Positions 1 to 11,490 are shown, counted from the stretch's first letter. The stretch: DNA of 64,000 nt from Nemopilema nomurai (GCA_003864495.1 ML133422.1:1730420-1794419), one strand, 5' to 3'. Notes: generated by a model from the letters alone, not told the origin. Program-made: numbers and translations.

Positions 1-217
1 GGCCAAAAACTGCAAGAAACAAGCGGGAAAAATAGAACTACCTCATTCCAAAGCAATGAATCATTAAATATGCTATTTCTATCCGTTTGTCTGCTAGAAA
101 TCAAGCTATATTGATAGATAGATGCATTTCACACAACGTTCGACAAGCACTTAGGCATTTGTTTACAGATAGATCTCCTCCACAGTTTCGAGGTCAAATA
201 GGAAAACAGCTACCTAC
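1..217 (+). repeat. Left arm of 217-bp perfect inverted repeat
   Basis: This arm is the exact reverse complement of 1291-1507. It touches the first base of the window, so the true arm is probably longer. Identity ends at 217/1291, where the two sides diverge. Confidence 0.95.
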
Positions 218-1290
218 AGCCATAGACAAAAATTTTAATAATTTCCGAAAGCAAAAGTAATACAAATCAATTTCAAACACATATTTACATAACATATTTC
301 ATTTACTTGTTTTATCATAGTCTATAGAATTTGGTATAGAATTGGGACTATGTTTTATAACACTTAACAAATGTCAACACATAGCTGCATCTACTTTGTT
401 TTGTCTGCAATTTGTATGTGTATTCTTTTTATAAAAAAATTGAGTATCTTTTTATTTGACTAATGCTTCCTTCCATTGTGTTTTGTTTTAAAATTAAGCA
501 ATATGAAAGCTAGCTCAGACAAATTATGCTATAATTCAGAGTAGCTCTAAAGTTACTCAAAAGACAGTGTTTATTTTAATAAGGTTATTAAAAGTATCTT
601 GAATGATTGCTATTTAGCAGAGTCAATCAAAGTCTGCAAATTGCCAACTTTAAAATAAAGCCTCCCTTTACAAATGCAAACCCAAAAGCCCTCAAATTTA
701 TTATGAAATGATTTCCAGCATCCCCCCTCACCCTCATAAAGGGTATCAAGCATTCTCTCTATATTAAAACGTGCTTAGAAGGCATAAACGAAATGAATAA
801 AACACTTCGCCAAGAACCATACAATTCTTGGCTATTTCCTATGGACATTTGGTAATTTAAGGTCAAGAAGAACCAAAATATTTTTTCTAAAGTTGATTTT
901 TCAGAGAAATGAAACTAATTCAAAATAAGCTATACATTGATTTCTTTAGGGGGTTTGATTGTAGTTGTCAATAGGTGCACACTTCGAATAAGCCTCCACT
1001 GCTACCCTAAATTCTCAAAATGGACCCCTCAATTTGATGAATTTTGCCATCTAAGGTTGCCTATGGCGTTTTATAGAATTACCACAAAAAACTCATACTT
1101 TTGGTAGTAATTAATTGAATGCTCATAAACAAAATCCTACTAAAATGAACAAGGTCTTTTAATAATGTCTTCTTAATATCTACAATAATTTAATAACTCC
1201 CATCTCGTATAGGCCCATTTAATAAACATAAAAAATAAATAAGGACATGGCTCTGTTTGAGCTGATTCGAGGATTTACTGTATGTAAGCC

Positions 1291-1507
1291 GTAGGTAGCT
1301 GTTTTCCTATTTGACCTCGAAACTGTGGAGGAGATCTATCTGTAAACAAATGCCTAAGTGCTTGTCGAACGTTGTGTGAAATGCATCTATCTATCAATAT
1401 AGCTTGATTTCTAGCAGACAAACGGATAGAAATAGCATATTTAATGATTCATTGCTTTGGAATGAGGTAGTTCTATTTTTCCCGCTTGTTTCTTGCAGTT
1501 TTTGGCC
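1291..1507 (-). repeat. Right arm of 217-bp perfect inverted repeat
   Basis: This arm is the exact reverse complement of 1-217, compared block by block with no mismatch. Complete identity over 217 bp argues for a young element or for ongoing homogenisation of the arms. Confidence 0.95.
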
Positions 1508-1515
1508 ATTTTCCC

Positions 1516-1951
1516 ATTTGACCGCGTATCCTATTTGACCTGTAGCGCTTCGATCAATCAGCTAATTTTTTAAGAGAAATCTTGTAACCCCGGTGCAAAA
1601 TGTTTAAAACATGGATTGATATGAAGAGAGTGTGTATTTTCTTTGCGATTTCTATCTTTTGCTATTTATTTTGCATTAAAACGATGCTTTTTAACGAGTT
1701 TTTCTTATTTGCTTCCGTAGCTACGGAGGAGCCACGCATCAAACTAACGTAATAGAAAAACATTGCGATTTATACTGCTGAAATTACCATAGTTGAATAA
1801 AAAGGCATCTAAAAGGTAGATTGAAGCATGCCGAGTCCGATTCTGCGGTTTGTTTTAAGATATCAGTCCATTTTTCGGAGTTATCGACGATTATCCTATA
1901 TGACCTGAGATTATCCTATTTGACCGCGTATCCTATTTGACCTGTAGCGCT
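1516..1951 (+). repeat. 34-bp direct repeat pair with TCCTATTTGACC motif
   Basis: The same 34 bases occur at 1516-1549 and 1918-1951. Each includes two copies or near copies of the 12-mer TCCTATTTGACC and ends in TGTAGCGCT. Only the second copy runs on into the element terminus (ACCAACCCTG, ending at 1961), so the first is an internal duplicate of the subterminal region. Confidence 0.85.
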
Positions 1952-1961
1952 ACCAACCCTG

Positions 1962-2122
1962 CTCTTTATTTCACGCAAGGCCGTGTTGGGGATACCGTCT
2001 TCAAGTCGGCGTAATGGAACCTTCTTGAGCGCAACCACTTCCCCACTTTGCACATGTTTTGCTTTAAATACTACTCCGTGAGCACCTTCTCCTATTCGCC
2101 CAAGTATTGTATAGTTTTCCAT
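1962..2122 (-). CDS. CDK20: CDK20 (cell cycle-related kinase), first 53 codons only
   Basis: The minus-strand reading starts at an ATG at 2120-2122 and gives the N-lobe of a CMGC kinase. The glycine loop GEGAHGVV lies at residues 11-18, the ATP lysine in VALKK at residue 33, and a PSTAIRE-like helix with PNTALREIK at 45-53, whose glutamate pairs with that lysine. GRIGEGAHG followed by VFKAKHV is diagnostic of CDK20/CCRK rather than other CDKs. In the family this kinase phosphorylates ICK/MAK-type kinases and limits cilium length. After AAG for K53 the similarity stops, and the sequence enters the hAT-like element ending at 1961. The remaining ~290 residues must lie beyond the window's left edge. 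Whether the element sits in intron 1 or inside the exon cannot be decided: no clean consensus donor is visible at the boundary. Identity is solid; the exon end is not. Confidence 0.85.
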
Positions 2123-2503
2123 TTCTCTTCGACTAAAGCTTCGAAGTTGGTTTGTTGAGTTTCCAAAACAATCTGATTAGCGAGCAGCCTCGCATTGAGT
2201 CTGAGACTGTTTAGAGTGCTAAGCAACAATGAAGCCATTAGATGTTGTTGTTATTGCTAGGCGAAGTGCATTGCATTGGTTTCAGTGAACTTGTTCTGTA
2301 GTGAGTTATTTGAAGGTCCTGATATCAAGAAAAGATTGATGAATATTTCATTTGAAACCTGATTTGATCAGTGCAAGCACAGCAAAGGTCTACGAAGTGT
2401 GAAAGAAGCCCCAGTTTTATACGCTGATCGCATGAATGGCTTCTTAATTGGCTAACAAGAGTCGATATATTTACGGCCCTTCAAGCTAACGCAAAATAGT
2501 CTG
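2123..2503. promoter_or_regulatory. Short divergent (bidirectional) promoter region, CDK20 / VWA gene
   Basis: Only about 380 bp separate the CDK20 ATG (-) from the first VWA-gene ATG (+), so both 5' UTRs and promoters must fit here. I see no convincing TATA box. At 2216-2227 the sequence GTGCTAAGCAAC contains a perfect RFX X-box right half (RGYAAC) and an imperfect left half. Sharing an X-box would suit two cilium-related genes, but this is an inference from one weak match. Confidence 0.4.
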
Positions 2504-3805
2504 ATGAAGCAAATTGAATCAAGAAAAATGCCTGGAACAAAGATGGTAAGAAGAAGCGCCAAGTGGCAGTCATTGTTTGGGTCAATTACCGAGAAGAATG
2601 TGACTTTTTTGGTGGATGTTTCGGGCTCTATGTACAAGACACTTCATGATGTGAAGGGACACCTGATAAAGGCTATCGAAGAAAAACACAGCAGTGATTA
2701 TGATGGGATGATAAATATCATCGCATTCTCTGATGATGTTCATCCATGGGCAAGCTCCGTGATGCCATGCACAGAAAGAACTGTATCCATTGCGACTGAA
2801 TGGATAAGGTATTGTTTCCCCTTTTTTCCTTAGAGAACAGGTCCCCTATAAAAGAGGTCTTTAATGTGTGATAAATGACGTTTATAAGGTAACATGTGTC
2901 AGCGAATTGACATGGTAAATGTTTCGGCAAATTGTTGAAATTGTGCAAAATTGTTTGTGAGCTAAACAGCTATTTGACAAGCAGTGTGCATCTTTTCTTG
3001 GCACTAGGACAAGCAGCTTTTTATCTTGGTTTGACTGCAAGGCAACATTGGATGTGGAATTATTTTGAACGGTTTTGACAAATAATGCAAATTCATAGAA
3101 GTTATCAGCTTGCAATCTTCTGCAGATTTAGGAATTGTTTTATCAGATAGAAATGCAGGTCATCTGGACCACTGCTTTTAGAAGACCACACTCATACACA
3201 AATGTCCTTAAATTTATAATCAATATGCTTTATGGGCTGGAAATTTGTTTTTACCTTGTTTTATCAGGAATCTCTTCGAACAATGTCACTTTCAAAAGAG
3301 TTTTTCTTGTATGGCCAAGTCTTTTTACATTTTGGCAATGATGAAAATCTTTAATCAGCAAGTTATTGTGATAATTTTTGCAGGAATTTAGAGTCAAAAG
3401 GGTCAACAAACACACAAGAAGCATTGACAATTGCCCTCCAGGATCCTGGGACAGATGCTATATACTTGGTGACTGATGGTCTCCCAGATGATCAACCTTC
3501 AATCATTTTTCAAAGTATCAGAGGTCTTTTGAAGAGAAGACCAATACATTGCTTTTACATAAGTGGACAAGAAAGTGATGATCTTGCATTGGATTTCTTA
3601 CGGAATTTGGCATACATGTCCAATGGAAGTGTACATCTGATGTCGCTTGATGACAATGGACAAATCAGGGGAGTGGAAAAGTTACCAGTTGATGAGTCAG
3701 AAGTATCATCAATTTCATCCTATGACTCAAGAAATGCTTGGTTGGAAGATGGGAACTTAAACCATGTCAATGAGAATTTAAAATGGAGGTCTTTTACAAA
3801 GAGAG
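2504..3805 (+). CDS. VWA-domain exons 1-2 of the VWA/DUF4537 gene
   Basis: Exon 1 (2504-2808) ends in codon-splitting AG before GTATTG. Exon 2 (3384-3805) begins after TTTTTGCAG. The join reads through TEW-IRN-LES without a break. Together they hold the whole VWA domain, with the MIDAS DxSxS in exon 1 and the TDG loop in exon 2. Exon 2 ends at 3805, not at the in-frame GT at 3789, because only 3805 leaves the phase that fits exon 3. Confidence 0.82.
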
Positions 3806-6800
3806 GTTTGCACCGCTATGTTTAATATTTTTTGCTTCATTTTTATCCATCTCTATATCTGCCAGACAATTTTTGAAAGGGTAGCAATTATTAACTACTT
3901 GCAAGAGCTGGGTATCAGATCAGAAGGAACTCTTTGAACTGTTTGAAGAATAATTTCATGCATTTTTAATGATATTTTAAGTGATAGAGTATACAGATAA
4001 AGCATTTTTTCTGAATTTCGAGGCACTTAACCTGGGGTGCAGCTTATACGCAGAGGGAAGCTTATATGCAGGATTTTACAGTATTGTCCCTTTTATTTTG
4101 ATTTCAGTGGCCATTTGCATGTGTAGCTCTTTAGTATTCCATTTGTATAAATTCTATTAATCTTCAACAATTCCTAAGAAATTGAGCAAATTTAACTTAG
4201 TATACATGTTATACTAATCAAGCTTTTGATTTTACAATAGAGAGTCTATGGGACAAAATTTCAAGAGATGAAAAGCCAACAGAAGGATTATCTAATTTAG
4301 CTGCTTCACTTTTGATTGGGAAAAAAGTTCTAGCAAGAAGGAACAAGGATGGCTACTATTACCTAGGAGAAATTCATGATGCAGTGAGTTGAATATTGAA
4401 AATGCATTTTGTGAATATCAAAACAAGAATCTTTTGGCTGCAGCAATGCATTTTAAGTTTGTTGGTTACATTTTGAGATTCTGTTGTATCTTGACATTTT
4501 GATTGTAAGTTGATCTGGGCTAGCAGTGAATGCTTTCATGTCTAGTTTTTAGTTTACTCACCTAGATAAACCACAATTAGCAGGGAGAACAGCATCTTGA
4601 AAAAAGCCTGCTAGCCCACTACAAACTGCTCTTCCAGAACAATGTGGGACTCTATTTTACTTGTCACCTTTTCTTCTCATTGGTACATGATCTTAGAAAT
4701 TACCACTTGCAGTTGTTCCTTCCATTTCTGAGTAAATTCTTCTTTGTATCCACACTTCTTGTTTTCACTGCCACATTGATAAAGCAGTGCCAGAACAATC
4801 TTTGAGTTACTAAATAAGTAATTATATTTTATCTAAATTATATAAAATATTTCATAGTGGCTCTTTCTGTTTGCAGAGCACTCCAAACACCTTCCAAGTC
4901 AGATTTGATAACTGTTTAGCCCTTCAGAAGTGCTTTCTAGAGCAAGAAACCTGTTTGGAGAACATTGTTTCGTACACTGATGCTCTTAGAAATGATATTT
5001 ATGTTGGGGACAAAGTTTTGGCTCCTATAGCTGAAGATGGAAGATATGGACCCGGAGTTTTGGTAGATGGTGTTGATCTGAGGAAGGGAAAGCTAGAAGG
5101 TAAGAATTTGATTCAGCCTTTTGTATCACCTTCAACAATTATTGTTATTGACAGCCAGCGCTGCAAAAATATTTTCCTTCCTGGGAAAGTGGGAAACAGG
5201 ACAAGAAATTATTTTTGTTAGGTACAGTAGTTCTTCTGAGAGTATGCATGTGTTTTTATTTTAACGGCTCAAATTTATTGGTTCTGGAGATAGTTTCAAA
5301 AAAGCTTTGTTGTTGTTTGATCTTCTTTTTTGGCAAAGATGATCAATGCAATAAAAATCAACAAGAACACAGCACCATTGTTTTTATCAAGTTTTGCTTG
5401 AAATTTTAAAGGGCGAATTTTTCACTATTGCTGCCGTAATTAAAAGTGTTGGCAAAGTTTATAGTGTTTTTAATGACACAATAGATGCAGAATAGCTTCC
5501 AGTTAGGCAAATGGAAATTGAAAACCAGCCCAAGGCTCTATACAGGTCCGGGTTATAACAACTCTTGGAGTATTAAATGAAAACCAGCTGCTTGTCTTGA
5601 AAAGATAAATTCAATATAATAAAGGTACTTGAAATGAATTAATATTTTCTTTTCTAGGCCAAGAAAGTGGCATTGTCATTGTTTCAATGTTCAACGGCCA
5701 AAGTAAAGAAGTTTCATGTGGCGTTTCCGTGAAAATTTCTGAAGAGCTCAACTCGCGTATTCGCAGTGAAATACACCTACCTGAATCTCTGCGGAAGACT
5801 TCACATAATAATTTGCTGGCATCAGAGCAGAAAAGAAGCGAGAGAAACGGATTTACTGTTCATGATGTACATGACAGCAAGCCGAACTGGATGATTCAAA
5901 GTTGGCCAGGACCAAAATCATCGAAGCACGAGGAAGAACCTTTAGACCGTTTGCGATCTAAAATTGGTATGTGTTTAAGCTGAAGGATTGATGAACGAAC
6001 TTTTTATTCTCTATCCTTATCCACTATTGCAATCCCATTTTGATACAATTTGTAGGCTTTAAAATTCAATTATTTTGTTGCTGATAAAAATACCTAAGAA
6101 GGATGTTACAAGGAAACTATCACAGATTCAGATATAAATTTTATTTAACAAGCTTTCATTGGAATTTAAACGATCTCTTGTTATTCTGAAGCCTGCATTC
6201 TTGAAACATCGGGCTGTTAAAAGTGGTAGAAAATATATCTTTTATATTTTTGTCCACAGAGAAGCAAATTGAAGAAGGTGAAATGCTGCTCCAGCAGTTG
6301 TATTTGGAAGACAAAGGTAAGATACAAATGCAAGAATTTATAATAAACAATACTTCTCTAATATTTTTATGTTTTCATGAAATTTCCTTTATTTATCATA
6401 GATATTTTCCTAAGGGATTGATTTTCTACTTATAGGTTCCCATGCCAGATTATTGAGCGATTGTATGGTTACTTCAAACCCTTGAATCTTTAGTCTTGCT
6501 GTATAGCTCAAAAGTTGTTGTTCAGTACTACGAATCGTAGAAGGATTACTTTATTGAACTTTGATTGTTATGTCCATAAAATTGATAATTACTATTAGTA
6601 AGCGCTTGAAAGTCATATTTCGTACTTGAAATTGAGTTTTTCTACATTAAAGAAACTTTATAGTCATAGCTTTGCAGCAGTTCTTGTGTTGTGGTTACAA
6701 TAAAATTATGATGTTAGACTAGCTAGAATAAGCTGAAGCTAGCCCCCAACATCATACTGTTTGGGGGTTGAAGTGGGATAAAGTTTTACTGAACAAAATA

Positions 6801-9800
6801 AGTTAAGTCAGTTCGTTGTATTTTCGTAGAGTTTGCAAAGGAGCTTGGGTACGCCTCCACAGAGGAGAGCGAAGCAACCTTTGATGATATATATTCAAAG
6901 CGCAAAGTGAAGTCATTGATTGACCAAGGGTCTTTTCAAACATGGAGAGAAAGGTTTCTTGCAGACACCTTCCGAAGTGTGCCTGAACCGAGCAAAAATG
7001 CTTGGGATGCCCCGGAAGAAACTTTAGAGAAAGGTAAGAAAATTTTAAATGATATTGTATAATGTACTACATGCTGTCCCCTGCCATCATTAAAGGAGCT
7101 TGATTCTTTCGTTTGCTATTTTATGCCACTATCTTCCTGCTTTGCTTTTTCCCTGAACACATGTAAGTGCTCCTAGCCAACGCTAGCTTTCCTCAACTGT
7201 TACAGCTATGTCACCAGATTTTCCCTAAGAAGCTACCAGTTATGTAAGCAAAGGCCTATGCAAACTGTGGCGTAAAACTAACGTGCTTCTTTAAGTCATC
7301 TTGATGGTTACTAGAACTAGGAGGTGGCCTCGTTTTGAGTCTACAAGACTGACTACTCGGCTTTGACTTAGCCACTATTCAGTCACCTTGTATTGTATTT
7401 TGTTGACGATAGAAGTTACCAAAAAACTATGAGATCTACCTGCCCTAACTATTATCAACTGTGTTTTTCTTAGAGCCTACGAAAAAGCAACGTGCACAAA
7501 CAAAGTTGAAGAAAGGTATTACAGAAGAGGGCTACCATAAACACAGGCTTGGTATGATGATCTTCAAAATTTTACATTTGCATCGTAACCAGAGTTTTAC
7601 ATTTGTTGCGAAGAACAGAGCCTCTAGATTCACCTTTTTGACTAATTAACTTATCTTAATTGGTGATTGATTTTTGCTTGACGACAGTTTTTCTTGGAAG
7701 AATGTTTAATGCAAAAACTTTACAAACATGGCTGTTTTTACCTTGTTTATACCTTCATGAATTTTTAGGTAACGAATGCCTGTTCAACATGTTATTTTTA
7801 GGGTAAATTTACAAGTTAGTTTTTACTTTCAAATTTTCACACATATTTGATGATGTTTCTTCAACTTAATTGTTCCTTTGCCATTTTTTCAGAGCTTCTC
7901 AATCACTGGGAGAAAAACAAACATACCCCAAAGTATTCACCCTTCGTAAAGTACGGAATTCCTTCCCCACCATCAAAGCCAAAGGCAAAAGAAGATGTGA
8001 GATCCAATGGAAATCAAGCAGGGGGGAGAAAAAGGGTAGCGTTTAACACAACACCAATGAAAGTAAGAAGCGAGCCTAGGGTGAGAAAGAGGTTCCTCAC
8101 TCAACCGAGGCCAGCTTCTAGAGAATACCAAGCCCAAGATGGAGTTCCATTTCCACCTTCAACAGGTATGAAATTGATTTTTTTCGCTGGATAATGTATG
8201 GATATGGATGGTATTGATAAGCACAAGAACGTATAAAGCTTGTTTAAAGTGACAGGGGATGCACTCATGTTTCCAATTGTAGGGGGTGTAAGCTTGAATT
8301 TTTCAGAAATTTTGAATACCCATTTCCATTTATCTACACCCCTAATTTTATATTTCATACAAAAAGTTTGAAAACTTAAGCAATATAAGAAATTTCGGAA
8401 AACCTAAGCAATTCAATCTATTATGACCATCGATTTTAGGGCTTTTTATAAAGTGCCAACCCCTCCTTATTAGAGCCCCGCTACAATTAGGAGTAGAGAC
8501 AGACTTGGGACATTATCTTGCGTTGTGTTTGAGAGTACCTTGTCGCATGGTTTTGTCCTAGCCAAGTTATGATGTCATTTAAATTTATTTCAAATTCTTT
8601 AGGCACGATGGCCGCGTCAGTCAAAGGACTGAGTTACAGTGGGCCGTGCAAATAAACACAAAACTAAGAAAAACATACATAATGAAAATAAATTTACCTA
8701 CAAAGTATTCCTCTCTTACGTGCATCTTCTCTTTTTCCCGCGTAGTCTTTTGATAAACTGTTATGCAACTTAATAGGTGGCGAGGAATTTGTAGGTAATT
8801 GTATTAGCAAAACCGAACTAGGTTATTGTGTAAAATTTCTCTTTTGTCGCTTTGCTTTCAACTGGCATTTCAAATTCAATGATAAGCCTTAGAAATTGTA
8901 TTTAATTAATTTCATTACACTGTATTTACTTTGATGTAAGCAGAAGCTCATTTTTGCTTAATCAATTCTTTTGATTTGATGTTTTGACGAAAAGAAATTG
9001 AAAAAGGACTCCATGAAATTGTTGCAATTTTATGCGAACCGCTATCTTCACCACTGAGACCACTGATCTTTTCCTTCTTTCGCAAGACATGTTATTGTTT
9101 GTAGTCCTATACGTACAGTTCTTTCAAACGCTTAAAACCGATTTGAGTATTGTTTAGCAATAAAACCTCTAAGGTTATATCGCCTCACTTTTTCAATGTA
9201 ATTATATATAAAACTCGCTAATGAACGGATACAATCTTCTATTTAGGAAAGTCTATGCAGTGTCAATCTGCAACTAGGTTGAAGAAAATGATAAATCCTA
9301 GAATATAACGATTTACATTGATAATTTTCATTGCTCTGTGAACCTTTTCTTTTGACCGTTTTCGGCAATTCATAAATGCGAATATTCCAAAAATATTTGA
9401 CAACATTAATTCTAGTCTTTTTTGCACATTAGATCGAAAATTCAAGCAGACAGATCCATACAGAGAAAGCTGGACCGTGGAAAATGCTGGAAAAGAACCC
9501 AATCAACCAATCAATATAATCACAAATAGGCCTATTGATTATTATGCCAACGGACATGGGCCTACAAAGGGTGTAGAGGCCGGCTGGAGAGAGACTCGAA
9601 ATGAAACACACGAGCAACGGGAACGAGACTTGGCCAAGAATCGAGCCAAGAAAGAAAGAATATTTAAGGAAAGAGAAGATTTTCATAGGTATGTAAATGC
9701 TTTTGGAATGAGATCCTCAAAGGTCTATCAAAGAGATAAAAGAAGATTGGTCAAGATGTATCCTTGAAGCAGAGGATATTTAGACCTTTTACGTTTACCT

Positions 9801-11092
9801 TGCTTCATCAAGTTCAACTGAATTCATTATCAATCATATTTCTTGCGAAACAGATAGGACGGTTGAGATGGAAATCAACATGCTAGTTTCTAGGCCCCAC
9901 GGTCTTGTCAATGTGACGGAAATAAAAGCCCAACGCCTCCAACGACCCCCTTGTGTCTATAGAGAGTTACAACCTTAAAGGTGGATTAGAAGGCAAGGTC
10001 ACAAATATTCTTCGTTTTCCAAAGTAATTTAAACATGTTTTGATCATTTGTTGTTAATGTTTCAGAATGAAGAAAGAGCAATGGGAAAACGCAAGACAGG
10101 AGCGACACAGAAAGTTCAATGAGGGACAAGAACTGAATCGACAACAGAGAGCAGCAGTGAGAGATGACTTCGTGCAGTTCCAAAGGGAAAAGGAAGAACA
10201 CGCTCAGAGATACAAACAGGAGCGGCTCGACGCTATGAAGGAGCGACGTGCGCGGAAGGATTTTAAAGACACTGCGAGGGTGGAAGCTGCTGCTGAAACA
10301 AAGGATAAATTATTAGTAAGTATCTGGTTGGGATGTTAATGAAGTTTTGCATCAAGATAGCATGGGTGTGTTGTGCTAGTATATGTAGGATTGTTGAGGC
10401 AGTCTATCAACGTGATGAAGTCACGTGTGAAAATAGAAAATTGGAGGGAACGCATAAACAAACACGAAATATTTTAATGTTTGGGATTTTAATAAGCATT
10501 TGGTATCTGAGTTGGTTACGTGGTTAAATTAAGGAATGTTTATGAGTAAGGAATAAGGTATTTGCTCCTGCAATTTGACTACTAGATTCAACTCACTTGG
10601 TTACATTTATCACGAGAATTGTTTGTCTGAAGTGATATTTCGGGACCCAGCGAAGGTTCGTAAATGTTTTCACAGACTCTTAAAACGTATGCGCTTGTTG
10701 GTCCAACTCAAAGCCAGTGAAGTCTGCTAGTATAATAGCAGATCGAGGTTACTAGATGGATGGCATTAGACTTCGAGCACGTGGGTGAGCGATTCAGATA
10801 TGATAAGCCAACGTCTCCCCCGCGCCATTCTGTGACACTGGGCTACACAGCTGCTCTTTTCTTTTAGAATGGCCAATCGGTGCGAGAGACCACTCGTCGG
10901 AAAGTATTCGAAGCATCTTTGGATAACGAGATTAAAATGCAGGAGAAGAAGTTGGAGAGATTGCGTAAGATCCACGGTACGAGGCTGAACAAAGAGGACA
11001 CCCGGACAAACAGGGCGTTCAAAGACCGAGATCTTCGTGATCACGTGCACGATCAGTCGCGACAAATGTATCGCGCAAGCATCCTCCCGTGA
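2504..11092 (+). CDS. VWA + DUF4537 protein with coiled-coil tail (VWA3B/C11orf16-like), 12 exons
   Basis: Exons: 2504-2808, 3384-3805, 4241-4383, 4877-5099, 5658-5966, 6260-6316, 6830-7033, 7474-7515 (or 7551), 7893-8165, 9433-9688, 10066-10315, 10868-11092. They sum to 2,709 nt in one frame, giving about 902 residues; every junction has GT/AG and matching phase. The VWA domain (about 30-240) has a full MIDAS metal site: D38-V-S-G-S42, a threonine loop near 109-111 and TDG at D132. Residues 260-400 carry two blocks (GKKVLARRNKDGYYYLGEI and GDKVLAPIAEDGRYGPGVL) typical of the Tudor-like DUF4537 domain. From residue ~690 the chain is Glu/Arg/Lys-rich and probably a long coiled coil. This domain order is known in VWA3B-type proteins, and C11orf16 shares DUF4537; both are poorly characterised, with expression suggesting cilia. 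The ATG at 2504 follows an in-frame stop at 2453, but an upstream exon cannot be excluded. The phase-preserving second donor at 7551 would add 12 residues. Confidence 0.85.
4241..5966 (+). CDS. DUF4537-region exons 3-5 of the VWA/DUF4537 gene
   Basis: Exons 4241-4383, 4877-5099 and 5658-5966 encode the paired VLARR..DGYYYLG and VLAP..DGRYGPG segments followed by VEVS-type strands (IVIVSMFNGQSKEVSCG). The spacing of aromatic and glycine residues resembles a tandem Tudor-like fold. Exon 3 joins exon 4 in phase 0; exons 4 and 5 both end in a split codon beginning with G. Confidence 0.8.
6260..8165 (+). CDS. Linker exons 6-9 of the VWA/DUF4537 gene
   Basis: Exons 6260-6316, 6830-7033, 7474-7515 (or 7551) and 7893-8165 all start and end in phase 1, so each can be skipped or kept without changing frame. 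The encoded region is hydrophilic, with basic stretches (EPTKKQRAQTKLKK; GGRKRV; RVRKRF) and no domain I recognise. The 42- or 78-nt exon 8 has two usable donors. Confidence 0.7.
8603..8649. other. Nested stem-loop in an intron of the VWA/DUF4537 gene
   Basis: Outer stem: GCACG and GGCC at 8603-8613 pair with GGGCCGTGC (8641-8649) across a 2-nt bulge. Inner stem: TCAGTC (8617-8622) pairs with GACTGA (8627-8632) around a 4-base loop. It is noticeably GC-richer than the surrounding intron. It could be a small structured RNA or a transposon scar; no known RNA family is recognised. Confidence 0.35.
9433..11092 (+). CDS. Coiled-coil C-terminal exons 10-12 of the VWA/DUF4537 gene
   Basis: Exons 9433-9688, 10066-10315 and 10868-11092 encode a chain very rich in Arg, Lys, Glu and Gln with heptad-like spacing (EQRERDLAKNRAKKERIFKE; EQWENARQERHRKFNEGQE; KLERLRKIHGTRLNKEDTR), ending at TGA 11090-11092. 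Such tails are common in ciliary and axonemal structural proteins; that role is inferred. Confidence 0.8.
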
Positions 11093-11133
11093 TAACAGAG
11101 TTTGTACTTTTTATTGGTTCATTTGTAATTATA

Positions 11134-11490
11134 TCGATGTAGGAGCCCGTTAACTCTAGGGGCGGGGGGAGGCTGCATGTTTTCTGACCAAATTAGCGGC
11201 AAGGCTAAAATATTAACTTTTTATCAGAGGTGACGAAAGTAGATATATAAAGTTAATAATGAGCTATTCGTTACAATACCCTATTCAAATACCAAGATGA
11301 CACGTTGAAGGTCTTGATTCTCTAAAAAAGTGATTTTTGTATTGTTTGTTTTGTTTTGTGTATAAAACTGAAATGATTCCAGTTTTGCCCGAGTAAATTG
11401 TGGATTTAGTTGTGAACATTTACCCGACTGACATTTGCATGTTTCTAACTGGGGGGTTGATGCCTCCCTGCCCCGTTGCTCCTACGCCTG
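11134..11490. mobile_element. Possible degenerate MITE
   Basis: The left side has GTAGGAGCCCGTTAAC followed by a G-rich stretch. The right side ends ...GCTCCTACGCCTG, whose complement CAGGCGTAGGAGC shares GTAGGAGC and a G-rich subterminal run. No clear target-site duplication is seen, so the borders are approximate. Confidence 0.3.

Larger units (their letters stand above)
1..1961. mobile_element. hAT-like foldback element, right part (left end outside window)
   Basis: Bases 1-217 and 1291-1507 are perfect reverse complements, separated by a 1,073-bp AT-rich spacer. The right side continues to 1961, where the minus-strand end reads CAGGGTTGGTAGCGC, a start typical of hAT elements. The next 8 bases (1962-1969, CTCTTTAT) could be the target-site duplication. 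Repeats of TCCTATTTGACC lie at 1305-1316, 1529-1540, 1914-1925 and 1931-1942, with variants at 1512-1523 and 1894-1905, like subterminal transposase-binding sites. I see no transposase, so this looks non-autonomous. The class is inferred from the CAGGG end and the 8-bp site. The left end and the second target-site copy are outside the window, so the call cannot be closed here. Confidence 0.6.
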
